DNA of 11,373 nucleotides. It comes from Caryophanales bacterium UBA782. Its GTDB lineage: Bacteria; Bacillota_I; Bacilli_A; RFN20; CAG-826. The stretch is from positions 1,364 through 12,736 of the forward strand of contig DBJG01000046.1 in the NCBI GenBank assembly GCA_002296455.1. Reading direction: 5' to 3'. The translations under genes were made by a program, and so were the position numbers. The stretch's first letter is position 1. Every line of letters begins with the position of its first letter. This document shows, in pieces, positions 1 to 7,090 of this stretch. Under the pieces are notes generated by a model. It was not told where the DNA came from. It saw nothing but the letters and a program-made list of their open reading frames with translations, and searched no databases.

Positions 1-322
1 ATATTCCGATTTGAGTGATTACATCAAAGGGTATGGCGTCAATAACCGCATTTCGCTCAAAGGTGATACTTATTCTCTCCATCGCGAAAGATATGTCTTT
101 GTGACCGTCTCTGGCAAGCACATTAAAGCCTATTTCGCTCTTGATCCAAAAGATTATGCGAACACCACAATCCCTGTGAAAGAGAACGAAAGAAAGAAAT
201 ACGAAGACCTTCCATTACAATTCGATATCCGTAGTGACCTCTCCTATCGAAGAGCTACGCAACTTGTGGATGACCTTATGAAAAAGAAGGGCATCGAAAA
301 GAAAGACAAGAAGAGTAAATAA
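1..322 (+). CDS. Uncharacterised conserved-domain protein, 3' end only
   Basis: This is the C-terminal end of a gene that starts outside the window. The frame is open from base 2 (Tyr-Ser-Asp) through the TTG at base 11, so that TTG is probably an internal Leu rather than a start. About 106 residues are visible, ending in TAA at 320-322. They form one compact domain: a YIKGYGVNNRIS stretch, a V-x-G-K-x-I-K-A-Y strand followed by ALDPKDY, then KKYEDLPLQFDIRSDL and a last helix RRATQLVDDLMKKKG, closed by a very Lys-rich tail. From memory this pattern (GK, ALDPK, KY, P, IKSD, LI-LM) matches a domain of unknown function found, sometimes repeated, in uncultured Firmicutes; I cannot name the family. 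No signal peptide or membrane segment is visible. It is convergent with the polysaccharide cluster and has its own terminator, so it is probably unrelated to it. Coding status is secure; function is unknown. Confidence 0.8.
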   Translation, partial: YSDLSDYIKGYGVNNRISLKGDTYSLHRERYVFVTVSGKHIKAYFALDPKDYANTTIPVKENERKKYEDLPLQFDIRSDLSYRRATQLVDDLMKKKGIEKKDKKSK

Positions 323-336
323 TCTAAGCCACAACT

Positions 337-364
337 AAGGCGCTTCCAAACAGGCGCCTTTTTT
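337..364 (+). terminator. Rho-independent terminator after the left-edge gene
   Basis: A 7-bp perfect stem, AAGGCGC (337-343) pairing with GCGCCTT (354-360), with a 10-base loop, is followed at once by TTTT at 361-364 and then CTTT. It starts 14 bases after the TAA of the plus-strand gene. The T-run touches the stop codon of the convergent polymerase gene (367-369). On the minus strand the same stem is followed by AGTTGTGG, with no U-tract, so it should act mainly on plus-strand transcripts. Confidence 0.85.
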
Positions 365-366
365 CT

Positions 367-2241
367 TTAGCGGAACATATCGGAGGCAACCTTATACCGG
401 TAACGTCGTTCAACAGCCAAAACGCAATTGGAGAAAGCAAACGAAGGAGAAGCGAATTCGATCATGAATAAAAGCGATAAGCAAATCACCCAGGAAGCAA
501 AAGAGAAGCAGCAGACCGTGAAAGGATAAATAACGCCTTTAAGCGAGACGACAATGAAATAAGCGGACAAAAGACTAAGGAGGGTGAAAACCGCCATAAC
601 GAGGACCAAGGCAATAATTTGTTTGTCGGAAGACGCTGCTTTTAGACGGAAGGCGAAGAACAAAACGCTAAAAAGTGCGCTAACCCCGAGGAGTGAGAGC
701 GCTATAGCGTCTTGAATATACGATCCTTTCCACAAAACAATCGTCATTGGCATTGCTGCAACAAAGACGCTCAAGAAGAAGGATGTGAGTTTGGAGCAAG
801 AATAAGGGTTCTTCTTTAAAGAAACAGATGTAGAACAATATTCTTTGACGAATTCTTTTTTCGCATCCGCTTGTTTTTCTTCATAGCGAAGCGCGAAAAG
901 AGGAATGGTCAAATATAAGTTCAAAAGGATGGATTTTAAATCGACGCCAAGAAGGAATTCCGTTTCCGCCATGGTGCGCATTAAAAACGTGGCAAAGAAG
1001 ATAAGATAGAGCCAGCCGCATTTGCTCTTTTTGCTCGAAAGATGGGTGAAGAGTAGATAAGCCACGTAAGCAAGAAACGCGATATAAATGGAAAGACGAA
1101 TCAAACCACCCCTACCAAGTATCTCTAGGAAACCATTGTGAGTATAGAAGCTGTATTTCCACGAGGTATCGCTAGCGAAAGCAAAGGCAAACGGGAAATT
1201 CGCATCGCCTAATCCAAAGAAAAGGAAACTCGGGTTGCTATTTAGAAGCGTGATTAGCTTTTTCCAAATAATCTCACGTGACTCTAAGGTTGTTCCTTCT
1301 GGGTTGAGCAATGCTTTCTTGATTGCCCTAAGGACGTTCCCAATAAAGGAATTGTCGAATATCTCACTATGAAAAATAAAATAGGCAGAGACGCCCAAAA
1401 TAACAGCGAAGATAGTAAAAAAGATTGTACCGATTGCCTTATGGGGGCCAGAAAGAGATTTGATAAACCAATAAAAAGCGGAAGCAATAATCACGAATAT
1501 CGCGCAAACAATGGACGTTTTAGAGAGGGTAAGGAAAATGCTCACGAAGAAATAGACAATCAAGGGGAGTCGCCACCACTTCTTATCCATGGCGAAAAGA
1601 TATATCTCCGAGTATACGCCAAACAGAATCAAGGCGGCAAAGGTATTCTTGCTATTGGTAAATGATTTGATGTTCGCAAACATGTCCAATGGCTTTTGGG
1701 AAAAGATATTTGCATAGACGCCTGAATCGCTATAGTAACTATAAAAAATCGCGGCAAGAGCGACGATGCTCACCGCTTCTAAAAAGACATTCCACCCCGC
1801 TTCCGTAAACTTACATTGTGGGGCAATAACAAAATACACATACAGTGTTAAAACAACGTTCGCAAAAGAGAGGGTGTAACGGATTTGCTCCGCTAAGCCG
1901 ACGGAATAGGCGTAACCCCCTTCCCAAGTAAGCGGAGACGCAAAAGAAAAAGTAGCGTATGTATTTGTCACAAAAAGGACGAACAAAAGAACAAGAGCAG
2001 TCCAGTTTGTTTGTATCACAAAGAATCGCTTTGCAAAAGCAATGACAAGAATCCCCAGCACGATTGACATTGTCATCGCCGAATAGAATTCAATATCGTT
2101 CATGAACATCTCTGTTCCATCTTGGAAGATATTAATCGCTTCCGTTGCGAATAAAGAAAGCAAAAGAAACACAGCGAAAAGAAGCATGAACAAAAGATAA
2201 GGAGGATTGATTGATTTCTTCTTTTCCGTGCTTAAAACCAC
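367..2241 (-). CDS. wzy: Wzy-like polysaccharide polymerase (O-antigen ligase/polymerase family) with extra C-terminal membrane region
   Basis: Polytopic membrane protein of about 624 residues, expected to join lipid-linked repeat units on the outer face of the membrane. The Wzy_C/O-antigen ligase pattern is visible: SKTS at about 240-243; SREIIW (321-326) leading a long external loop; FGLGDANF (342-349); and THNGFLEILGRGG (367-379) with the usual His-Asn and Glu entering a hydrophobic helix. Most of the rest is membrane helices. After the family core, from about residue 460, a charged linker (RYEEKQADAKKEF) leads to roughly four more hydrophobic segments, which is more than I expect of the family. 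I chose GTG at 2241 because GAGG lies 8 bases upstream and it follows the TAG of the Wzz-like gene by 32 bases. The ATG at 2340 would add 33 polar residues inside the upstream gene. It is the last gene of the cluster. A ligase role is possible, but polymerase fits the context with Wzx and a Wzz-like protein. Confidence 0.85.
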   Translation of the reverse strand: MVLSTEKKKSINPPYLLFMLLFAVFLLLSLFATEAINIFQDGTEMFMNDIEFYSAMTMSIVLGILVIAFAKRFFVIQTNWTALVLLFVLFVTNTYATFSFASPLTWEGGYAYSVGLAEQIRYTLSFANVVLTLYVYFVIAPQCKFTEAGWNVFLEAVSIVALAAIFYSYYSDSGVYANIFSQKPLDMFANIKSFTNSKNTFAALILFGVYSEIYLFAMDKKWWRLPLIVYFFVSIFLTLSKTSIVCAIFVIIASAFYWFIKSLSGPHKAIGTIFFTIFAVILGVSAYFIFHSEIFDNSFIGNVLRAIKKALLNPEGTTLESREIIWKKLITLLNSNPSFLFFGLGDANFPFAFAFASDTSWKYSFYTHNGFLEILGRGGLIRLSIYIAFLAYVAYLLFTHLSSKKSKCGWLYLIFFATFLMRTMAETEFLLGVDLKSILLNLYLTIPLFALRYEEKQADAKKEFVKEYCSTSVSLKKNPYSCSKLTSFFLSVFVAAMPMTIVLWKGSYIQDAIALSLLGVSALFSVLFFAFRLKAASSDKQIIALVLVMAVFTLLSLLSAYFIVVSLKGVIYPFTVCCFSFASWVICLSLLFMIEFASPSFAFSNCVLAVERRYRYKVASDMFR

Positions 2242-2249
2242 AAAGTCGT

Positions 2250-2253
2250 CCTC
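2250..2253 (-). promoter_or_regulatory. Shine-Dalgarno that decides the wzy start
   Basis: On the minus strand GAGG sits 8 bases before the GTG at 2241-2239 and just after the TAG of the upstream gene (2276-2274). The alternative ATG at 2340 lies deep inside the upstream coding region. This supports GTG as the polymerase start. Confidence 0.5.
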
Positions 2254-2273
2254 GTTTTTTGTATCGACAAAAG

Positions 2274-3749
2274 CTATTCTTTTGTAGATTCGACATCCAC
2301 GATGTCTTTGTCCTCTTTTGAAATATAGACAGCGCAGCAAATAAGCGAAGATGTAAGATAGCCAATAGCAAGCCCTGCGATCGCGCCAATCCAGGGTGAT
2401 AACGATCCAGAAACATCGATAATACCGGGATAAGTGTAAGAAACAGCGTTACGATAAGTGTTATTCACATATCGATAAACTTCTGAACCAGCTGCGATAT
2501 CTTTTACGAGCTTGTTTTTGACGTTGATGATATTGTTCCCGAACGTTTCGCACGCTTTCGCCCAGCTCTTTCCTTCTTCGGTTCCGTTCTTCACGGCGTC
2601 GAGCTTCTGAATCTTGCCATCGCCCGTCAAGGCGATTGTGCCAACGTTATCAAGCGTAACATTTTCCGGAACGTTATAACCAAGCGTCTTCAGCTCCTTT
2701 GCGTAATCATTTTTTTGCAAAGAAAGCTTCAAAATTACCTCATTGTACATAGCGGCTTGGGATGCGGCTGCGCTATCCCCGGCCAAAATCGATTGGCTGA
2801 TCCCTTTTAAACGTTCATCATAAATCTCAATATTTTTCAAGGTCGCTTTCAAGCTTTCAATATCAGACTCACCAAGTTCGGTGAGCTTATCAATTGAGCT
2901 TTGAACATTGCTCGTGTCATAATTCACGAATTTTTTTGATTCCAAAGAGCTCTGCAACGCTGTAAAAACAGTGCCTGTTCCTTGCTTGTAAGCAAGTTCA
3001 TAATCGGAAATAATAGAGTCAAGCGTCTGGCTGTCATTGCCCTTAATCATACTCGAATTTTCATCGATGGTTGTATAAAGGCCCTGCAACGTAGTTTTAA
3101 TTTGCTCGTATTGCTTCGAAAGAAGGGTGATTTGGTATTCATAATCAAGACCTGAATAAACAAAATCAGTGGGGAAAAGGGTGCTGATTGAATATTTATT
3201 GGTGGCCGCTTCGGCTTTCTCTTTCGTCGAATCGATCACGGCTTTGATGAATTTCGTGGCCGTTTCTTGCTTCCCAAAGCAGCTGAGTTTCCCGCTCAAT
3301 GTATATGTGACTGGCAAAGAAACCACGAATTCGTTCGTTGTTGAATTTCGATACCCGTTGACCGAAATGGAAATATCGTTTTTCTTAATAGCTTTAGCAA
3401 CGTCAATACCAGCGAAATCAGGATTTGTTGCTTTCACGGCAAGCAAATTCTCTTCCGAGATGATGTCGTAATAATTAAAAACGCTCCCGTCCATGAAAGT
3501 GCCATTGCCTGCTTTGTCTTCTTTGATGGCGAGGTTATATGAAAATTCAGATTTGAAGGTTTCTTTGGATTTGTTATAGCCGAATTGAACGACAAGAAGC
3601 GCAACTAATCCCAAAGCGAAAGTGCCCCCTACGATCCACCATTTATACCTGGCGATGGATTTGCCGTATTTTGCCCAAGTCCATTTTGATGGAATCTTTT
3701 CTTCGTCATTCTGAATAATGAGAACTTGTCGATTATCATTTTTATCCAT
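2274..3749 (-). CDS. wzz: Wzz-like polysaccharide co-polymerase (chain-length determinant) with large extracellular domain
   Basis: A 491-residue protein with the two-helix layout of polysaccharide co-polymerases. It has a cytoplasmic N-terminus, a first membrane segment at about 37-57 after the basic patch ARYKWW, about 390 external residues, and a second membrane segment at about 451-476 beginning SPWIGAIAGLAIG, then a short acidic tail. The external part has polar, helix-prone stretches (about 215-350) that could form the long coiled arms of this family. These proteins control polymer length with Wzy. The cytoplasmic tail is only about 15 residues and has no Walker motif or tyrosine cluster, so no BY-kinase domain is fused, and none is encoded next door. 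Length is nearer to the large Wzz/Wzc forms than to the roughly 230-residue CpsC proteins of Gram-positive bacteria. The ATG is supported by AGGAGT at 3763-3758, 8 bases upstream. Sequence similarity to Wzz is loose; the call rests on topology and context. Confidence 0.72.
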   Translation of the reverse strand: MDKNDNRQVLIIQNDEEKIPSKWTWAKYGKSIARYKWWIVGGTFALGLVALLVVQFGYNKSKETFKSEFSYNLAIKEDKAGNGTFMDGSVFNYYDIISEENLLAVKATNPDFAGIDVAKAIKKNDISISVNGYRNSTTNEFVVSLPVTYTLSGKLSCFGKQETATKFIKAVIDSTKEKAEAATNKYSISTLFPTDFVYSGLDYEYQITLLSKQYEQIKTTLQGLYTTIDENSSMIKGNDSQTLDSIISDYELAYKQGTGTVFTALQSSLESKKFVNYDTSNVQSSIDKLTELGESDIESLKATLKNIEIYDERLKGISQSILAGDSAAASQAAMYNEVILKLSLQKNDYAKELKTLGYNVPENVTLDNVGTIALTGDGKIQKLDAVKNGTEEGKSWAKACETFGNNIINVKNKLVKDIAAGSEVYRYVNNTYRNAVSYTYPGIIDVSGSLSPWIGAIAGLAIGYLTSSLICCAVYISKEDKDIVDVESTKE

Positions 3750-3772
3750 GGAAAAACACTCCTATTCGAGAA

Positions 3773-3787
3773 TATACTAAAAGTATA
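3773..3787. repeat. Short perfect inverted repeat in the gap before wzz
   Basis: TATACT (3773-3778), three bases, then AGTATA (3782-3787) form a perfect 6-bp inverted repeat about 24 bases upstream of the wzz start. On the minus strand the TATACT half could also be a -10 box, though no good -35 is present 17 bases away. It may be an operator-like site, a small mRNA hairpin near the ribosome-binding site, or chance in AT-rich DNA. Confidence 0.25.
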
Positions 3788-3833
3788 AAGCAGTTATGGC
3801 TCATACTCCACCGCAATTTAAGACACAGATGGT

Positions 3834-4490
3834 TTACTCCGCTCCGCTTTTCTTGAACCCAAAAAGAAGAATTACCGTTTTAAAAATCAGCTTGGCGTCA
3901 TACCAAAGGCTACGTTTGTTTTGAATATAATCCAAATCCATTTCAATCATCTCATCGAAGGTTGTAGTTGAACGACCATGCACTTGCCATTCGCCGGATA
4001 GACCTTGTGGCACCAGCAAGCGCTGCTTATCGTAATCGTTATATAATTCATATTCCCTTACGGTACAAGGACGAGGGCCAACAATCGACATGTCACCTTT
4101 GAGAATGTTAAACAATTGTGGAAGTTCATCCAAAGACGTTCTTCTTAAAATCTTGCCGAACTTAGTGATGCGGGGATCGTCTTTTATTTTAAAAGTAACG
4201 CCACCGGGAATTTCGTTTTTATTTAGTAATGTTTGCAATTCTTCTTCCGCGTCCTTTTTCATAGAACGGAATTTGTAAAACTTAAAGACTTTTCCATTTT
4301 GTCCAACGCGATTTGACACATAAATCATCGGACCCTTTGATGTAAGAACAACAAGAAGTCCAATGATCAAAAGAAGTGGAGACAGAATAAAAACTGCAAG
4401 AAGAGAGAAAAAGATATCGAAAAACCGTTTGAAAAAAGCATACGTCCTTCCGCCTTTCACGTGAATTGCTTTGTTTTTCTGATTATCCAT
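3834..4490 (-). CDS. Initiating sugar phosphotransferase (monotopic phosphoglycosyltransferase)
   Basis: A 218-residue bacterial sugar transferase of the small, WcaJ C-terminal/PglC-like type. It transfers a sugar 1-phosphate from a UDP-sugar to undecaprenyl phosphate at the inner membrane face, the first step of repeat-unit assembly. A hydrophobic segment at about 23-49 contains Ser-Pro (37-38), the break expected of a re-entrant helix. The catalytic domain shows KFYKFRSM (70-77), DDPRITKFGKILRRTSLDELPQ with the Asp121-Glu122 catalytic dyad, GDMSIVGPRP (132-141) and GLSGEWQVHGRS (163-174). The length is that of a minimal, single-domain enzyme without the extra N-terminal membrane helices of full-length WcaJ or WbaP. 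The ATG is preceded only by a weak GGGT. It lies 115 bases after the flippase gene and 84 before the Wzz-like gene. Which sugar it loads (glucose, galactose, an acetamido sugar) cannot be told from the sequence. Confidence 0.93.
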   Translation of the reverse strand: MDNQKNKAIHVKGGRTYAFFKRFFDIFFSLLAVFILSPLLLIIGLLVVLTSKGPMIYVSNRVGQNGKVFKFYKFRSMKKDAEEELQTLLNKNEIPGGVTFKIKDDPRITKFGKILRRTSLDELPQLFNILKGDMSIVGPRPCTVREYELYNDYDKQRLLVPQGLSGEWQVHGRSTTTFDEMIEMDLDYIQNKRSLWYDAKLIFKTVILLFGFKKSGAE

Positions 4491-4520
4491 ATTACCCGCG
4501 TTTACGATAGATGTGGCTCT

Positions 4521-4548
4521 ATTTTACACATATTGGAAGGAAGAGCAA
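4521..4548 (-). promoter_or_regulatory. Possible internal promoter for the phosphoglycosyltransferase-wzz-wzy part
   Basis: On the minus strand TTGCTC (4548-4543) and TAAAAT (4526-4521) are 16 bases apart and resemble sigma-A -35 and -10 boxes, about 30 bases before the ATG at 4490. The 115-base gap is large for this cluster, which supports a regulatory element. The match is moderate and could arise by chance in AT-rich sequence. Confidence 0.3.
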
Positions 4549-4580
4549 GTGAGTAAACAGCATGCGTAACTATCGTCGTT

Positions 4581-4660
4581 TTTGCAGTGAAAAACAAATC
4601 AATTTTTATTCGCTTTTTCGATTCGCTTCTCGACTCGTCTTTAGTCTTTGCAGTGAAAAA
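4581..4660. repeat. 14-base direct repeat spanning the end of the flippase gene
   Basis: TTTGCAGTGAAAAA occurs identically at 4581-4594 and 4647-4660, start-to-start distance 66 bases. The right copy is coding, within the last codons of the flippase gene (Phe-Ser-Leu-Gln on the minus strand). The left copy lies just past its stop codon (4608-4606). It could be the trace of a small duplication or an altered 3' end, or chance. Confidence 0.35.
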
Positions 4661-6060
4661 ACGATTTCGCTTTCAAAAAAGGAAAAAGTCAAAAGAAAGA
4701 AAGAACCAATATAAACGACAAAGGCAAGCCAGTTCCTCTGAATTAAAAAGCAAAGGTAGAAAGACGCCATCATTAAAGACATGTACGCGGTGTTTTTCCC
4801 CCGTTTTACTTTGATTTTATGAACCAACGGTCCTTGGGTAAGGAAGTAGTACAAAAACAGTGTAATAATTGAAGCCCAAGATATCGCCTCGGTAGTTCTA
4901 AACAAATAATAAGCAGCAAAATTGAGGCCAATAGAAACCGCTAAAGTAATCGCACTAAAAGCAAAAAACAATCCGGGTTTTCCAAGCGATTTATAATAAT
5001 TTTGGATAATTGCACTAATTACTGACGACAAGGCAAGCCCTGGCAAAATGATTCTAAAAATTGCAAGTGATCCCGCATACTTAGGCAAAAACCAATGGAT
5101 AATTGGAACCAGCGGATAATACAAAGATAAGCATCCAAATACGAAGACGAGCAAAATCGATATCAAGATATGATAGTTATCTTTTAGTTTATCAAGAGAA
5201 CTGTTTTTTAGAATTGGATAAATGACAATTGTAATGGCAGAAATTAACCGGGTTACCATGCCTAAAACGCTGTAAGCAAAAGCATAAATGGCATACGTTT
5301 CGTTGGAGAAATACAGATTAACAAATTGACTATCAAAATTAAGAATAAGGCCGCTGCACAAATTGGCGATCAACAAAGGAAATCCAAGAATGAAACACCT
5401 TCTAATACCGGGCCATGACTCTTTAAGAGGAGCGCCTTTGCCAAATGTAATATCCCTGTATTTCAGGGCGAACCACATTGTCATTATAAAATAAACGGCA
5501 AGCAAAATTAGAACGTAAATCTTGAAAGTAATAAATGAAGAACCACCATATTTATAAATGACCCACATGCCAACAACGCCTGCCGCGGTTAGCATTGAAT
5601 AAACGATATTTTTAAAGGAGTATTCTTTGAAACGTTGCGTGCATTGAAGTACATATTGATAATAAGTCATCACGTTTTGGAGAATGAGATTAATTGCAAT
5701 ACAAAGAAAAATAAATTTGGAATTGCCTTGAAGAGCAAACAAAGAAATTAACGCAACAACAAGCGCAATTGCCGTTTCGAATATAATGAAAAAGCGGGTG
5801 TATGTAACAAATTTTCGTTTGTTTAATTCATCGTATCTCTTTCCTGCGAAAATCAATTGAATGCCATCACAAAAACCGAAATGAAATAACCCAATATACC
5901 CAGCATATAAAGTGAAAGTTTTAAAGTATCCGTATTCTTGAACGCCGAGAATGTGCGGGATTACAAAGCCAGTCAATAAGCTACATAAAATGCCAATAAT
6001 GTTGCTGAATCCGACCAAAAAAATATCTTTAAATGCGCGTCTCTTTTCTTGAAGTTCCAT
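4606..6060 (-). CDS. wzx: Wzx-type polysaccharide repeat-unit flippase
   Basis: A 484-residue polytopic membrane protein of the MOP/polysaccharide-transporter superfamily, expected to move undecaprenyl-diphosphate-linked repeat units across the membrane. The N-terminus has the family look: a short charged lead, then FSNIIGILCSLLTGFVIPHILGVQEYGYF, where helix 1 ends in the usual G-x-x-x-Y/F-G stretch. About twelve or more hydrophobic segments follow, with short basic loops (RRCF, KSLGKPG, KIKVKRGK). Overall length is typical. The C-terminal end is strongly hydrophilic (SLQRLKTSREANRKSE). It begins 12 bases after rmlB, so it is likely co-transcribed with the rml genes, but the sequence before its ATG has no strong Shine-Dalgarno, so translational coupling is plausible. 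Substrate cannot be inferred; Wzx proteins diverge strongly. Confidence 0.88.
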   Translation of the reverse strand: MELQEKRRAFKDIFLVGFSNIIGILCSLLTGFVIPHILGVQEYGYFKTFTLYAGYIGLFHFGFCDGIQLIFAGKRYDELNKRKFVTYTRFFIIFETAIALVVALISLFALQGNSKFIFLCIAINLILQNVMTYYQYVLQCTQRFKEYSFKNIVYSMLTAAGVVGMWVIYKYGGSSFITFKIYVLILLAVYFIMTMWFALKYRDITFGKGAPLKESWPGIRRCFILGFPLLIANLCSGLILNFDSQFVNLYFSNETYAIYAFAYSVLGMVTRLISAITIVIYPILKNSSLDKLKDNYHILISILLVFVFGCLSLYYPLVPIIHWFLPKYAGSLAIFRIILPGLALSSVISAIIQNYYKSLGKPGLFFAFSAITLAVSIGLNFAAYYLFRTTEAISWASIITLFLYYFLTQGPLVHKIKVKRGKNTAYMSLMMASFYLCFLIQRNWLAFVVYIGSFFLLTFSFFESEIVFSLQRLKTSREANRKSE

Positions 6061-6072
6061 AACGAAGCCAAC

Positions 6073-7086
6073 TTATCGATACCTTTTCATCCATTTCATA
6101 TATTCACCCGTTTCAACGTGTCTCAACCATTCTTGATTCTTAAGGTTCCATTCGATGGTTGGAATGATGCCCGTTTCGAAATTATATGTTGGTTTCCACC
6201 CCAATTCTCTCTCAATTTTTGCCGGGTCCATTGCATAACGGCGGTCGTGCCCTGGGCGATCTTTCACATAGGCAATCAAGGATTCTGACTTCCCTAGAAC
6301 TTTAAGAATGGTTTTAACGACTTGAAGGTTGCTTCTTTCGTTATGACCACCGATATTATATATTTCACCATCTTTGCCATTACGAACAATCAAATCAATC
6401 GCATTATTATGATCACCTACATAAAGCCAATCACGCACATTTGCTCCGTTGCCATAAACTGGAAGAGGCTCGTTTCTATTAGCTTTCTGAATCATCAGAG
6501 GAATTAACTTTTCTGGGAACTGATATGGCCCATAATTATTGGAACATCTTGAAATCGTAACAGGTAAGCCAAAGGTTCTATGGTATGCCATAACGAGCAA
6601 ATCGGCGGAAGCCTTAGACGCACTATATGGGCTTGAGGTGTGGAGAGGGGTATTTTCGGTGAAAAATAAATCCGGTCGGTCAAGCGGCAGATCGCCATAT
6701 ACTTCATCCGTACTCACCTGATGATAACGCCTAATTCCGTATTTTCGACAAGCGTCCATCAAAACAGAAGCCCCAACAATATTCGTTTCTAAAAATATCG
6801 TTGGATTTGTGATAGAACGATCAACGTGGCTTTCCGCAGCAAAATTAATCACGTAATCAAAATGTTCTTCTTCGAAAAGCTTGTAGATTGCATCCCGGTC
6901 GCAAATAGTGGCATGAACAAATTTAAAATTCGGCTTCTTTAAAATTGGTTCAAGGGTTTCCATGTTGCCCGCATATGTTAATGCGTCAACGCAAACATAT
7001 TGGTCATCAGGATATCTACTAACCATAGTATGGAGAAAATTTCCTCCAATAAATCCTGCTCCGCCAGTAACCAAAAATTTGGGCAT
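6073..7086 (-). CDS. rmlB: dTDP-glucose 4,6-dehydratase
   Basis: A full-length 337-residue extended SDR enzyme catalysing the second step of dTDP-L-rhamnose synthesis: dTDP-glucose to dTDP-4-keto-6-deoxyglucose, using bound NAD. The N-terminal Rossmann motif TGGAGFIGG has Gly8, Gly11 and Gly14. Family landmarks follow: CVDALTYAGN (32-41), NFAAESHVDRS (81-91), the active-site Thr126-Asp127-Glu128 in QVSTDEVYGD, and the Tyr154-x-x-x-Lys158 pair in SPYSASKAS. SRCSNNYGPYQFPEKLIP (179-196) and NVRDWLYVGDH are also as expected of RmlB. The ATG is backed by a perfect AGGAGG (7099-7094), 7 bases upstream, the best ribosome site in the cluster. It starts 4 bases after the rmlD stop. No key residue is missing. 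Confidence 0.97.
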   Translation of the reverse strand: MPKFLVTGGAGFIGGNFLHTMVSRYPDDQYVCVDALTYAGNMETLEPILKKPNFKFVHATICDRDAIYKLFEEEHFDYVINFAAESHVDRSITNPTIFLETNIVGASVLMDACRKYGIRRYHQVSTDEVYGDLPLDRPDLFFTENTPLHTSSPYSASKASADLLVMAYHRTFGLPVTISRCSNNYGPYQFPEKLIPLMIQKANRNEPLPVYGNGANVRDWLYVGDHNNAIDLIVRNGKDGEIYNIGGHNERSNLQVVKTILKVLGKSESLIAYVKDRPGHDRRYAMDPAKIERELGWKPTYNFETGIIPTIEWNLKNQEWLRHVETGEYMKWMKRYR

Positions 7087-7090
7087 GCAA

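Noticed and set aside
337..366. Bidirectional terminator also serving the minus-strand cluster
   Set aside because: Read on the minus strand the stem is followed by AGTTGTGG with no U-tract, so a standard rho-independent role for wzy is not supported, though weak activity is possible.
1369..1665. 98-codon plus-strand open frame inside wzy
   Set aside because: Antisense to the polymerase core helices. Its polar composition is what the complement of Leu/Ile/Phe codons gives.
367..2241. WaaL-type O-antigen ligase of a Gram-negative LPS pathway
   Set aside because: The family cannot by itself separate ligase from polymerase, but no LPS-core or lipid A gene is present and the neighbours are Wzx, a Wzz-like protein and the initiating transferase.
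2242..2340. Upstream ATG start for wzy at 2340
   Set aside because: It would add 33 polar residues (many Arg, Cys, Lys) inside the wzz coding region. The GTG at 2241 has GAGG at good spacing and starts shortly before the first membrane helix.
2132..2416. 94-codon minus-strand frame across the wzz/wzy junction
   Set aside because: It overlaps both real genes in another frame and has no family resemblance.
4578..4595. Hairpin GTTTTT/AAAAAC just after the wzx stop as a terminator
   Set aside because: The stem is weak (five A-T pairs and one G-C) and no T-run follows on the minus strand.
4587..4814. Plus-strand basic open frame opposite the end of wzx
   Set aside because: It starts at a GTG inside the direct repeat. 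Its Lys/Arg/Ser-rich content is the antisense image of the A/T-rich and Phe/Leu-rich end of the flippase.
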